Below are positions 10,932 through 19,878 of a stretch of DNA of 64,000 bases, piece by piece. The notes below the pieces were generated by a model. It saw only the letters and a list, made by a program, of their open reading frames with translations. It ran no database searches and was not told where the DNA came from. Source of the DNA: Tannerellaceae bacterium (GTDB lineage Bacteria > Bacteroidota > Bacteroidia > Bacteroidales > Tannerellaceae); contig JAITRW010000029.1 of assembly GCA_031288175.1 (NCBI GenBank), forward strand, positions 61,539-125,538, read 5' to 3'. Both the position numbers and the translations under genes were made by a program. Position 1 is the stretch's first letter, and each line of letters starts with the position of its first letter.

Positions 10932-11743
10932 ATCCAACCTAATTCTTTTACATTAAACACCGGCCCCTCCTTGCATACCCGTACATTCCGCCCATCTGTT
11001 AACTTCTCCGCGCAACACAAGCATACCCCTACTCCACATAACATTATATTATCCAACGACACCTCCATCAACGGCGCCCGCCTCCCTATCTTCTCCGTCA
11101 GCGCTCGCAACATCCCTCGCGGACCGCATGCATACACCCTGTCAAACTTTCCCTCTAACATCGGATGGTCCGTCACTCTCCCTTTAAATCCTAAACTTCC
11201 GTCCTCCGTAGTTATATATATCCTATCCTCCTCCTTGATTTTCTTTCCCTCCTTTGTTATTCCCTTCATCCCCATCAGTATATATGTCTCTATTCCCTTC
11301 TTTTCCAATTCTTCTCTTAAATATCCTACCGACGCTCGTCCTGCTCCTCCGCTTACTATCAATATTCGCTCGCCTTTCTCTATATCCTTTATTGTCCACC
11401 CTCGACCCAGCGGTAATATCCCTCTTATCGTGTTGGGTAGATCTCTAACATACCTCTGACTTTCCTTTAAGCACATTATTCGTTGACACTCCTCCACCAA
11501 TCGCCTACTTCCTGCTCCCCTTATTTCTACCAATATCGTTACTGTGGATTGCTTATAATCCACCTCCGCTATCGTATACGGCCTCAATAATAACTTTACG
11601 TTATTCTCCCGCATCCCTACCATCATGAATTGACCTGCTGCTATCTTCGGCAAATTCCCATCTACATCTTTTAATATTATCGTATTCAGACCTATCTTGT
11701 CTACATAGTCTATGTCTAAGACCGTAAATACTTTCTCTTCCAT
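10928..11743 (-). CDS. pyrK: Dihydroorotate dehydrogenase electron transfer subunit
   Basis: A 271-residue FAD/[2Fe-2S] protein that passes electrons from PyrD to NAD+. Seen: FAD-binding LLLRPYTIAEV near residue 52, the nucleotide-binding VSGGAGRASVGYL, YACGPRGMLRA, and the C-terminal cluster region LCGVGVCLCC followed by VCKEGPVF. The ATG at 11743 has a clear AAGGA stretch five bases upstream. It is directly coupled to pyrD. A -7-like box at 11920-11927 may give it its own promoter inside the longer unit that begins with the patatin gene. Confidence 0.94.
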   Translation of the reverse strand: MEEKVFTVLDIDYVDKIGLNTIILKDVDGNLPKIAAGQFMMVGMRENNVKLLLRPYTIAEVDYKQSTVTILVEIRGAGSRRLVEECQRIMCLKESQRYVRDLPNTIRGILPLGRGWTIKDIEKGERILIVSGGAGRASVGYLREELEKKGIETYILMGMKGITKEGKKIKEEDRIYITTEDGSLGFKGRVTDHPMLEGKFDRVYACGPRGMLRALTEKIGRRAPLMEVSLDNIMLCGVGVCLCCAEKLTDGRNVRVCKEGPVFNVKELGWI

Positions 11744-11758
11744 CTTTATTCCTTCATA

Positions 11759-12058
11759 CTACCGAATAGCGTCTCTTGTGACATCAATAACGACACTCCC
11801 TAAATCCAAATCCACCGACTTATACAACGGATATTTACCGGCACGGCACCCCCCCCCAATAAACCGGTACCATTCATCTAACCCTCTCTCCACAATTTCC
11901 ACCCTCTCTCCACAATTTCCAAAGATAATATCTTTTTCTCTTCCTCTACTCTTCTCCACTTTTTTCCACCTCTCTAACTCACTCTTTCCCTTCTCTTTCA
12001 TTCCCTTCATTTCATTTTCTTTCCTAACCCCAATCTCAATACCTTTACCATCTTCCAC
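11759..12058 (-). CDS. Small uncharacterised ORF in front of pyrK (doubtful)
   Basis: A 99-codon purine-rich ORF that starts inside the 3' end of the amylase gene and stops 15 bases before pyrK. The first half is low-complexity Lys/Glu/Arg. The second half (from LDEWYRFIGGGCRAGKYPLY) looks more protein-like but is not recognised. The frame runs through a tandem 20-bp repeat and a nine-G tract, so a length change in either would break it. It may be a chance ORF in purine-rich DNA, a relic, or a variable small gene. Confidence 0.2.
   Translation of the reverse strand: MEDGKGIEIGVRKENEMKGMKEKGKSELERWKKVEKSRGREKDIIFGNCGERVEIVERGLDEWYRFIGGGCRAGKYPLYKSVDLDLGSVVIDVTRDAIR
11849..11857. repeat. Nine-base C tract (G tract on the minus strand)
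   Basis: An uninterrupted run of nine C on the plus strand, read as nine G in the pyrK upstream region. It is flanked by TACCGG and CCGGTA (minus strand), a six-base-pair stem with the G run in the loop. Runs of this length are prone to slippage. Confidence 0.8.
11881..11920. repeat. Tandem direct repeat, 2 x 20 bp
   Basis: ACCCTCTCTCCACAATTTCC occurs twice back to back without mismatch (11881-11900 and 11901-11920). The unit is not a multiple of three. It lies just downstream of the TATCTTTG box in the probable pyrK leader. Confidence 0.95.
11920..11927 (-). promoter_or_regulatory. Possible -7 box for pyrKD
   Basis: TATCTTTG on the minus strand (11927 to 11920) fits the Bacteroidetes -7 box. 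No good TTTG -33 element is seen in the purine-rich DNA upstream. If used, the transcript would start within the tandem repeat and have a leader of about 170 bases before pyrK. Confidence 0.4.
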
Positions 12059-13515
12059 CCATATCCCGGTAGCTTTACCTCATACCCCCATTCCGATGTC
12101 AGTGCTACTAACTCTTTTTCTCCACTAAATAAGTCCTCTATCTCCATTGCTACATTCTCCTCCATCCCAGACGCCTTAAATGCCGCCGCCGTCAGCACCA
12201 CCCTTCCCTTTACCTCCTCCTTACTGAAATTTAACGCCACTATTATCACTTTCTCCTCTACATACCGCATATATCCATACAACTCCCCCGCCCCTCTCAT
12301 CTCCAGCCTGTAATACGCCCCCGCCCTTATTGGCTCCTCCCTCATCGCTATTTGGCATAACCTCCTATAAAATCCCTTTACCTCTCGCTCCTCTTTCCCT
12401 ATCTCCTCCTTCTTGAACACCGGCACGCTCCAATAATCAAATATCGTCGTCTTTCCATCCAATCCGCTGTATCCTTCCTCCTCTTCCCCCTTCTCTCCCA
12501 ATTCTTGCCCGAAATATATCATAAATGCCGATTCCGATATAGTCGCCACTACTATCATCCCCGGATATCCCTTCCGCGCTTCCTCTCCAAAATACCTCGA
12601 CGCTATCCGTACCTCGTCATGATTCTCTAAAAAATGCAGCATTTTCTCCCTTATATCGCTCAACTTCTCTAACTCCCAGCTTATTTCCTCCGCTCGACGA
12701 TCCCCTCTTATTACACCCCGCAGTACTTCGTATAGCCCCACCTTATCATACAAATAATCAAACCCTCCCTTTTCTATATATTCCCTATACTTCTCCTCCC
12801 TATACACCTCACCTATATATATCACCTCCTTCTCCGACTTTATCCGTCTTATCGCCTCACCCCAAAACTCCACCCCTATCAGCTCCGCCATATCGCACCG
12901 AAATCCGTCCACTCCTTTTGATACCCAATACTGCATAATCCCTATCATCTTCTCCTTCGTATCCTCTGTGTATCGCAACTTTGCCGTATCGCTCCACCCT
13001 TCTCCTCCTGTCTCCTTCTCTCCGTTTTCCCTTATGTAGTAATTCTCTTCCCTGAAATCCTCCACTCCCTCCGGCTTCTTATCTGATCTATACCCCCTTG
13101 ATACATGATTTGGTATAAAGTCTATTATCACCTTTAACCCCGCCTCATGTGTCCTTCCTACCAGTTCCTCAAACTCCTCTACCCTCTTCTCTATGACTTC
13201 CGACAAATCCGCGTCTACATCATAGTAATCTCTCACTGCATACGGCGAACCTGCCTTCCCTTTTACTTCCTCCTCCGGATCCCCTTCTTTACCTATCGCT
13301 TCATACCTGGTCGTTGTCGCATGTTCTAATATCCCCGTATACCATACATGCGTCACTCCCATCTCTACCAATCCCTTCAACACTTCCTCCGTGAACGAAC
13401 TGAATTTTCCCACTCCATTCTCCTCCACACTCCCATTCCACACCGGCGTCATGCATCTGTTCCCGTATAACCGCGGTAATACTTGGTATATCAATATCTT
13501 CCCTGATTTATTCAT
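12007..13515 (-). CDS. GH13 family alpha-amylase-like protein
   Basis: A 502-residue glycoside hydrolase family 13 protein. The four GH13 regions are visible: DFIPNH (I), GFRCDMAEL with the nucleophile Asp (II), GEVY with the acid/base Glu (III) and FLENHDE with the third acid (IV). The N-terminus lacks a signal peptide (MNKSGKILIYQVLPRLYG), so it probably acts on alpha-glucans in the cytoplasm; the exact linkage is not deducible. The start overlaps the patatin stop by eight bases (ATGAATAA), indicating coupling. Very high AGG/AGA and GAG/GAA content makes the coding strand purine-rich. Confidence 0.93.
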   Translation of the reverse strand: MNKSGKILIYQVLPRLYGNRCMTPVWNGSVEENGVGKFSSFTEEVLKGLVEMGVTHVWYTGILEHATTTRYEAIGKEGDPEEEVKGKAGSPYAVRDYYDVDADLSEVIEKRVEEFEELVGRTHEAGLKVIIDFIPNHVSRGYRSDKKPEGVEDFREENYYIRENGEKETGGEGWSDTAKLRYTEDTKEKMIGIMQYWVSKGVDGFRCDMAELIGVEFWGEAIRRIKSEKEVIYIGEVYREEKYREYIEKGGFDYLYDKVGLYEVLRGVIRGDRRAEEISWELEKLSDIREKMLHFLENHDEVRIASRYFGEEARKGYPGMIVVATISESAFMIYFGQELGEKGEEEEGYSGLDGKTTIFDYWSVPVFKKEEIGKEEREVKGFYRRLCQIAMREEPIRAGAYYRLEMRGAGELYGYMRYVEEKVIIVALNFSKEEVKGRVVLTAAAFKASGMEENVAMEIEDLFSGEKELVALTSEWGYEVKLPGYGWKMVKVLRLGLGKKMK

Positions 13516-14308
13516 ACTCTTCCTTCTCCATATTCACCTCTTCAAGCACTTTCTTCGCTTCTATATACCCCGTCTTCACTATCCTATCCCCCTTCTTTAA
13601 ATCAAACATGTTGTAATGATCAAACTCCTCCGTCTCTATCAAGTAATCGCACAGCTCCCTGTCCCACATTGTATTCGACCTGTACAAAAAATGATACGCC
13701 CGCTCCGCTATATGCAAAAGATTTTGCTCATACCGCATCCGTACCAGTGGCGTTACGTTCACCCCTATTACTTTCCTACATTCTTTCCTTATATTCGTCA
13801 CCGGAAAATTCCGGAACAATCCTCCATCTACATAATGTATACCTCCTATCTCCACAGGACTGAAAATTATCGGTATACTGCATGACGCTATTACCGCCTC
13901 TACCACGTGACCCTCCCGAAACTCCCGCGACCTCCCATTATCGAAATCCGTCGCCACTATTACCATCGGTATCTCTAACTCCTCTATCCGTTTGCTCCTC
14001 ATATTTCTCTCTAAGAATCCCTTTAATCCCCTCATGTTAAACAATCCCGATGTCGGCAAATTCATCCTTATCATCCCCATCAAGTCCCTTCCCATAAACA
14101 ACTTTTGTATTTCCTCCGACTTATATCCATCCGCGTAAAGCGCCCCCGCTAATGCCCCCGCCGACGTTCCCGATATTATGTCCGGTCTTATCCCCCGTTC
14201 CTCCATATATTTAAACACCCCTAAATGCGCAAATCCCCGCGCCCCTCCCCCGCTCAATGCCAGCCCCAACCTATATCTCCGCCCCCTCTCCTCTACCTTC
14301 CCTTCCAT
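13508..14308 (-). CDS. Patatin-like phospholipase / RssA-type serine hydrolase
   Basis: A 266-residue patatin-fold lipid acyl hydrolase. Seen: the oxyanion loop SGGGARGFAHLG at about residues 19-30, nucleophile elbow GTSAG at about 47-51 and the DGG motif (HYVDGGLFRNFP) with the catalytic Asp at about residue 158. There is no signal peptide, so it is predicted cytoplasmic; the substrate is unknown. It is the first gene of the minus-strand unit and divergent from folP across 109 bases. Its stop overlaps the amylase start. No TAnnTTTG box was found for it. Confidence 0.92.
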   Translation of the reverse strand: MEGKVEERGRRYRLGLALSGGGARGFAHLGVFKYMEERGIRPDIISGTSAGALAGALYADGYKSEEIQKLFMGRDLMGMIRMNLPTSGLFNMRGLKGFLERNMRSKRIEELEIPMVIVATDFDNGRSREFREGHVVEAVIASCSIPIIFSPVEIGGIHYVDGGLFRNFPVTNIRKECRKVIGVNVTPLVRMRYEQNLLHIAERAYHFLYRSNTMWDRELCDYLIETEEFDHYNMFDLKKGDRIVKTGYIEAKKVLEEVNMEKEEYE

Positions 14309-14345
14309 CTTAATCTATATTTATCCCTTTCTTCTCTGCCTTAGC

Positions 14346-14377
14346 TTTCACGCCCGTAAAGTTAATCCTTACCTTTG
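14346..14377 (+). promoter_or_regulatory. Probable promoter of folP
   Basis: TACCTTTG at 14370-14377 is a perfect -7 box, with TTTC at 14346-14349 twenty bases upstream in the -33 position. Transcription should begin near 14384, some 34 bases before the folP ATG. Confidence 0.65.
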
Positions 14378-14417
14378 CCAAACATCTCTTAAACGTGTTT
14401 TATTTATCCTCATCAAC

Positions 14418-15281
14418 ATGAAAAATAAAACCATCGTAGTAAAAGGTAAAATCCTCCACTTCAACCAGCCCTTAGTCATGGGTATCCTCAATATAACCCC
14501 TGACTCCTTCTTCCCTGAAAGCCGCAAACTCACTGAATCCTCTATCAGAGCCAGAACCGAGGAAATCCTATCACAAGGTGCCCTTATTCTTGACATAGGT
14601 GCCTACTCCTCAAGACCTGATGCCAAAGATGTCTCCCCCCAGGATGAAATCAACCGCTTGACCTTCGCCTTATCCATTATTCGTAAGCACTTCCCACAAG
14701 CTATCGTCTCCATTGATACCTTCCGTGCCTCTGTTGCCCGGCACTGTGTCGAAAACTTTCATGCCGATATCATCAACGATATCTCCGGCGGCGAAATTGA
14801 CCCCCTCATGTTCGAAACCGTAGCCTCCTTACACATCCCTTATGTTTTAATGCACATGCGCGGCACTCCTAAAACCATGCAACAGCTCACATCTTACCAT
14901 AACGTCACCGATGAAGTCATCCGCTATCTCGCTACACGCATGCACCAACTACATCTCTTAGGCCTGTCCGACATTATCATTGATCCCGGTTTCGGTTTTG
15001 CCAAGACATTGCAGCAAAACTACGAGCTTTTGTCAAAGCTCTCCGAGTTCAGCATCTTCCAAAGACCATTACTTGTAGGTATCTCCCGAAAAAGTATGTT
15101 ATCCAAACTCCTGAACATTGATACTTCCCAGTGCTTGAACGGTACGACCGTCCTTAACACCTTTGCACTCCTTCACGGCGCCGATATTCTCCGCGTACAC
15201 GATGTGCGCCAAGCCGTGGAAGCTATTCGTATCTTGGAAATGCTTCGATCCACTTCTACTTATATTCCTGCCAGGTCTTGA
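14418..15281 (+). CDS. folP: Dihydropteroate synthase
   Basis: A 287-residue TIM-barrel enzyme that joins p-aminobenzoate to 6-hydroxymethyl-dihydropterin diphosphate in folate synthesis. Seen: VMGILNITPDSFFPES, DIGAYSSRPDA, SIDTFRASVA, INDISGG, MHMRGTP, DPGFGFAKT and VGISRKSML. ATG 14418 is chosen; the open frame continues upstream to 14178 but overlaps the patatin gene and lies before the probable promoter. The 3' end overlaps carAB by 26 bases in convergent orientation. Confidence 0.96.
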   Translation: MKNKTIVVKGKILHFNQPLVMGILNITPDSFFPESRKLTESSIRARTEEILSQGALILDIGAYSSRPDAKDVSPQDEINRLTFALSIIRKHFPQAIVSIDTFRASVARHCVENFHADIINDISGGEIDPLMFETVASLHIPYVLMHMRGTPKTMQQLTSYHNVTDEVIRYLATRMHQLHLLGLSDIIIDPGFGFAKTLQQNYELLSKLSEFSIFQRPLLVGISRKSMLSKLLNIDTSQCLNGTTVLNTFALLHGADILRVHDVRQAVEAIRILEMLRSTSTYIPARS

Positions 15282-18200
15282 TGGGGATATCGTCGACGGT
15301 GAGATTACAGAAAGCATGTATGAAGGCATCGGCAAGGCGTGCGTTGGTGATGAGGGGGATATTGAGATCAATGGAGGCGCGGCGTATTGCATAGCCGTTG
15401 TTGAGTTCGAGAGGGGTGAGGTTACGGGGGATGTTGATGACAAGGTGTATTTCTTTGCGGTGGAGGAGGTGGAGGGCTTGTGGCGTGTGGGGTTCACTAG
15501 GCCAGTGGACGAGAAGGGAAGGAATATGGTTTTCTGTCAGGAAGCGGTGTGTACCGGGTGTGGCAAAAAGGTTGTATCCCTTATGGGCAAGAAGCTGTGC
15601 GGCATCAAGGAGCGAAGCTTTTTGTCTGGGTGAACCGGCGGAGAGGAGGATATTTTTGAGGGGTATTTGGTAACCGACAGCGAGCATGGAGGTAAGGATG
15701 GCTTGTGGGAGATCTTCGCCGAGACAAGCAACTTCTCCGGTAGAGGCCATGTCGACGCCCAATACGGGATCAGCTTGCTGGAGACGACTGAAGGAAAATT
15801 GGGAGGCTTTGATACCGACGTAGTCAAAATCAAATTCGGTTTTTGCAGGTTTTTCGACGGGGAGCCCCAGCATGATACGGGTAGCGAGTTCAATGAAATT
15901 TATCTTTAAGACTTTGCTAACGAAAGGGAAGCTACGGGAGGCTCGGAGGTTACATTCGATGACTTTTATTTCGTTGCCTTTGGCGAGGTACTGGATGTTG
16001 AAAGGACCGGAGATGTGGAGTTCGCGGGCAATCTGCTTAGAGATACGTTTGATGCGGCGATGGGTTTCAAGGTAGATTTTTTGGGCAGGGTATTGTATAG
16101 TGGCATCACCGGAGTGTACTCCGGCAAATTCAATGTGTTCGCTGATGGCGTAGAGTATGATTTCGCCTTGTTGGGCGACGGCATCAAGTTCGATTTCTTT
16201 GGCTTCCTCAATAAATTGGGAGACAACAACAGGGTGTTGCTTGCTGACATCGGCGGCCAGACGGAGGAAGCGTTGAAGCTCTTCGGGGTTGGAACAGACG
16301 TTCATGGCGGCACCGCTGAGGACATAGGAAGGGCGGACGAGGACAGGGAAACCCACTTGGCCGACAAAGGTGTTGATGTCTTCCAAGGAGGAAAGTTCTT
16401 TCCAGCGGGGTTGATCAACGTGGATACGGTCAAGGAGACGTGAGAACTTCTCGCGGTCTTCGGCGTTGTCAATGCTTTGCGCGGAGGTTCCGAGTACACG
16501 TATGTGTTGCCGGTCAAGGCGGACAGCGAGGTTGTTGGGAATCTGCCCGCCCGTGGAAACGATGACGCCGTGTGGATGTTCGAGGTCCAGGATGTCCATA
16601 ACACGTTCGAAGGTGAGTTCGTCAAAGTAAAGGCGATCACACATGTCGTAGTCGGTGGAGACGGTTTCAGGGTTGTAATTAATCATGACGGAACGGAAAC
16701 CTTCTTTGCGAATGGTGTGGAGGGCTTGGACACCGCACCAGTCGAATTCTACGGAGCTACCGATACGGTAGGCTCCGGAACCAAGGACGACGATAGAGCG
16801 GCGGTCACCTGTATACCGGACATCATTTTCGGTACCATTATAAGTGAGGTAGAGGTAATTAGTTTGTGCGGGATATTCGGCGGCGAGAGTATCTATTTGC
16901 TTGACGACGGGGACGATATTTTGCTCCTTACGATGGCAACGGATTTGAAGGACAGCCATGTCCATATCTTTATGGATATGCTTGAAGACGGCACGGGCGA
17001 TCTGAAAATCGGAAAATCCCTGTCGTTTGGCACGGAGGAGGAGTTCTTTGGTCAACATTTCGAGACCATCACATTGTTCCAATTCTGCGGCAGTGTGGAT
17101 GATGCCGTATAGCTTTTGGAGGAACCATTTGTCTATCTTGGTTAACTCATGTATCTTATCTACGGTATATCCTGCTCTGAAAGCTCGACTGATGGCGAAG
17201 ATACGTGTGTCGGTGGGTTCGCAGAGAGCTTTATTGAGAACAGGGAAGTCTTCGGGTTGACGAGGTTCTCCGGAAGGAGCTTGTACAAAACCGTGCATGC
17301 CAAGCCCCGTCATGCGGAGACCCTTCTGTATAGCTTCTTCAAAGGTGCGCCCTATGGCCATGACTTCACCGACAGATTTCATCGCGGATCCGATTTCTCT
17401 AGCAACGCCATGGAATTTACCTAAGTCCCAACGGGGAATCTTGCATACGACGTAATCAAGGGCGGGTTCAAAGAAGGCGGTAGTGGTTTTGGTGACGGAG
17501 TTTTTGAGTTCAAAGAGGCCGTATCCCAAACCTAATTTGGCGGCGACAAAGGCTAAGGGATAGCCTGTGGCTTTGGAAGCCAAGGCGGATGAACGGCTGA
17601 GGCGTGCGTTGACTTCTATGACTCGGTAGTCTTCGCTTTGAGGATCGTAGGCGTATTGTACGTTACATTCACCTACAATACCAATATGACGGATGATATG
17701 TATGGAGAGTTCGCGGAGTTTGTGGTAGTCTGTGTTGCTTAAAGTCTGTGAAGGTGCGATAACTATACTTTCACCCGTATGGATGCCGAGAGGATCGAAG
17801 TTTTCCATGTTACACACCGTAATGCAATTGTCAAAACGGTCGCGCACGACTTCATATTCTACTTCCTTCCAACCTTTGAGACTCTTTTCTACGAGGACTT
17901 GTGGAGAGAAGGCGAAGGCTTTTTCGGCTAATTCGTTCAACTCGTCTTCGTTGTCACAAAAACCGGATCCTAATCCTCCCAAGGCATAGGCGGCACGGAT
18001 GATCACGGGATAACCTAAGGAAGCGGCGGCACGACGGGCTTCTTCTATTGTGGCCGCTGCTTCGCTATTGATAGTCTTGACTTGTATTTCTTCTAACCTA
18101 CGAACAAACAATTCACGGTCTTCGGTATCCACAATGGCTTGTACAGGGGTACCCAATACGCGGACATTGTACTTTTCCAGCACACCGTTCTTATATAGGG

Positions 18201-19620
18201 CAACGCCACAGTTCAAAGCAGTTTGTCCTCCAAAGGCTAAAAGAATACCATCGGGGCGCTCACGCTCTATCACTTTCTCTACAAAGAAAGGTGTCACAGG
18301 AAGAAAATAAACTTTGTCGGCAACTCCTTCGGAAGTCTGTACGGTTGCAATATTTGGATTGATAAGTATGGTTTCTATCCCTTCTTCCTTGATGGCTTTA
18401 AGCGCCTGACTACCGGAATAGTCAAACTCGCCGGCCTCGCCGATCTTTAGTGCACCCGATCCCAAAACCAATACTTTTGCGGGCAAATTTTTGGGTATCG
18501 TACCTGTAGAGTCTTTTTCTATTTTTAATACGCCGGTCTTCACTGTGTCGGCAAAGATATCGAAGATAAATTCCGTATCTGTAGGACCACTACATGCTTC
18601 GGGATGGAACTGCGCGGTGAAGAATGGCTTTGTCTTATGACGTATTCCTTCGTTCGTTCCATCGTTCATGTTAATGAAAAGAGGTTCCCAATCGGCGCCT
18701 AATGTGGCTCCGTCGACGGCGTAACCGTGGTTCTGCGAAGTGACGAAGCATTTGTCTGTGCCGACAAGCCGCACAGGTTGGTTGTGACTACGGTGCCCAT
18801 ACTTGAGCTTGAAGATAGAGGCTCCTCCGGCTTTTGCCAATAGTTGGTTACCCATGCAGATCCCGCATATCGGTTTGTTGTCGGATAATGCCTTACGAAT
18901 ATTTAGTACTGCCTCCATGCAGTTGTCGGGGTCGCCAGGTCCATTACTGATGAATATTCCGTCGTATTCTAACCGTGTGAAATCATAATTCCAAGGCACG
19001 CGAACAACTGTCAACCCTCTATTCAACAGACACCGAATGATATTATGTTTTACACCACAGTCTATCAGTACTACGCGCTTCTTTCCCTCATCGCCGTAGG
19101 TGATAACTTGTTTACAAGAGACTATATCTACGTAATTCGTCGCTTCGTAATCAAATATCTCCTGTTTGTTTTCGGATATCCCTTCGAAAACGATTTTTCC
19201 CGTCATCACTCCGCTTTCACGCAACTTTTTAGTCAAGGAGCGCGTGTCAATTCCGTAAATGCCAGGCACTTGTTCCTCTTTTAACCAATTTCCAAGACTA
19301 TCTACTGCATTCCAATGGCTGAACTCGTAGCTATAATCGCTCACAATAATAGCTGCCGCATGTATCTTTTCGCTCTCCATGAAGAGAGACAGGCCATCCT
19401 CTCGCAGTCCACGCAATGGTACCCCGTAGTTCCCTTCCAACGGATAAGTCAATACCATTAGTTGTCCGGCATACGAGGGATCTGTCAGGCTTTCAGGATA
19501 ACCCGTCATCGCTGTGTTAAACACCACCTCTCCCGTCACCTCTCTCTCATAACCGAAAGAGATTCCTTCAAACATACTTCCATCTCCCAGAATCAACCTT
19601 ACCTTCTTTGTATCCCGCAT
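15256..19620 (-). CDS. carAB: Carbamoyl-phosphate synthase, glutaminase and synthetase subunits fused in one protein
   Basis: A 1454-residue single ORF equal to CarA (residues 1 to about 355) joined by a linker of some 25 residues to CarB (from about 380). It makes carbamoyl phosphate from glutamine, bicarbonate and ATP for pyrimidines and arginine. CarA part: GDGSMFEGISFG, SNGPGDP, glutaminase nucleophile Cys at about residue 255 in GICMGNQ, and AQFHPEA. CarB part: LGSGALKIGEAGEFDYSG, AYALGGLGSGF, EVNARLSRSS, the second half beginning VVLGSGAYRIGSSVEFDWC, and the C-terminal MGS-like allosteric domain to the end. The junction is open without any stop. In related Bacteroides the two are separate genes and fusions are best known from eukaryotes. 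No TAnnTTTG box was found upstream. The first 2 kb from its 3' end are C-rich on the coding strand. Confidence 0.95.
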   Translation of the reverse strand: MRDTKKVRLILGDGSMFEGISFGYEREVTGEVVFNTAMTGYPESLTDPSYAGQLMVLTYPLEGNYGVPLRGLREDGLSLFMESEKIHAAAIIVSDYSYEFSHWNAVDSLGNWLKEEQVPGIYGIDTRSLTKKLRESGVMTGKIVFEGISENKQEIFDYEATNYVDIVSCKQVITYGDEGKKRVVLIDCGVKHNIIRCLLNRGLTVVRVPWNYDFTRLEYDGIFISNGPGDPDNCMEAVLNIRKALSDNKPICGICMGNQLLAKAGGASIFKLKYGHRSHNQPVRLVGTDKCFVTSQNHGYAVDGATLGADWEPLFINMNDGTNEGIRHKTKPFFTAQFHPEACSGPTDTEFIFDIFADTVKTGVLKIEKDSTGTIPKNLPAKVLVLGSGALKIGEAGEFDYSGSQALKAIKEEGIETILINPNIATVQTSEGVADKVYFLPVTPFFVEKVIERERPDGILLAFGGQTALNCGVALYKNGVLEKYNVRVLGTPVQAIVDTEDRELFVRRLEEIQVKTINSEAAATIEEARRAAASLGYPVIIRAAYALGGLGSGFCDNEDELNELAEKAFAFSPQVLVEKSLKGWKEVEYEVVRDRFDNCITVCNMENFDPLGIHTGESIVIAPSQTLSNTDYHKLRELSIHIIRHIGIVGECNVQYAYDPQSEDYRVIEVNARLSRSSALASKATGYPLAFVAAKLGLGYGLFELKNSVTKTTTAFFEPALDYVVCKIPRWDLGKFHGVAREIGSAMKSVGEVMAIGRTFEEAIQKGLRMTGLGMHGFVQAPSGEPRQPEDFPVLNKALCEPTDTRIFAISRAFRAGYTVDKIHELTKIDKWFLQKLYGIIHTAAELEQCDGLEMLTKELLLRAKRQGFSDFQIARAVFKHIHKDMDMAVLQIRCHRKEQNIVPVVKQIDTLAAEYPAQTNYLYLTYNGTENDVRYTGDRRSIVVLGSGAYRIGSSVEFDWCGVQALHTIRKEGFRSVMINYNPETVSTDYDMCDRLYFDELTFERVMDILDLEHPHGVIVSTGGQIPNNLAVRLDRQHIRVLGTSAQSIDNAEDREKFSRLLDRIHVDQPRWKELSSLEDINTFVGQVGFPVLVRPSYVLSGAAMNVCSNPEELQRFLRLAADVSKQHPVVVSQFIEEAKEIELDAVAQQGEIILYAISEHIEFAGVHSGDATIQYPAQKIYLETHRRIKRISKQIARELHISGPFNIQYLAKGNEIKVIECNLRASRSFPFVSKVLKINFIELATRIMLGLPVEKPAKTEFDFDYVGIKASQFSFSRLQQADPVLGVDMASTGEVACLGEDLPQAILTSMLAVGYQIPLKNILLSAGSPRQKASLLDAAQLLAHKGYNLFATPGTHRFLTENHIPSLLVHWPSEPHTPQALHLLHRKEIHLVINIPRNLTPLELNNGYAIRRASIDLNIPLITNARLADAFIHAFCNLTVDDIPIKTWQEYK

Positions 19621-19878
19621 AGTTACCGTTATCTCTGTTTTATTATCCGATGTTTTTTCCAGCTTGATGCAGTATATATCATTCTGTTGTGGAGATGGTC
19701 ACTGATAAGATTCCCAGCTACGTGATAGCAAAACAATTTTTATTGACGGATGGAAAAAATATCCTATCCGCCTACACAACTTTACCTCTTCCTTTAACAT
19801 TAAAAAGTAAGGTACCAAGTCTTTTATCCGACTAAAATTTGAAACCGTCAATCGTGCTCCTTCTCTTGCCTGCCTCAT

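Noticed and set aside
9176..11459. Several plus-strand ORFs rich in Pro, Ser and Leu opposite the amylase-pyr block
   Set aside because: They arise from the pyrimidine-rich plus strand; the minus strand carries the genes with conserved motifs.
11881..11920. Tandem 20-bp repeat considered as a CRISPR remnant
   Set aside because: There is no spacer between the two copies and no cas gene in the window.
19621..19878. Spacer between carAB and fumarase inspected for a promoter, attenuator or riboswitch
   Set aside because: No TAnnTTTG box, strong hairpin with a T run or known aptamer pattern could be made out.
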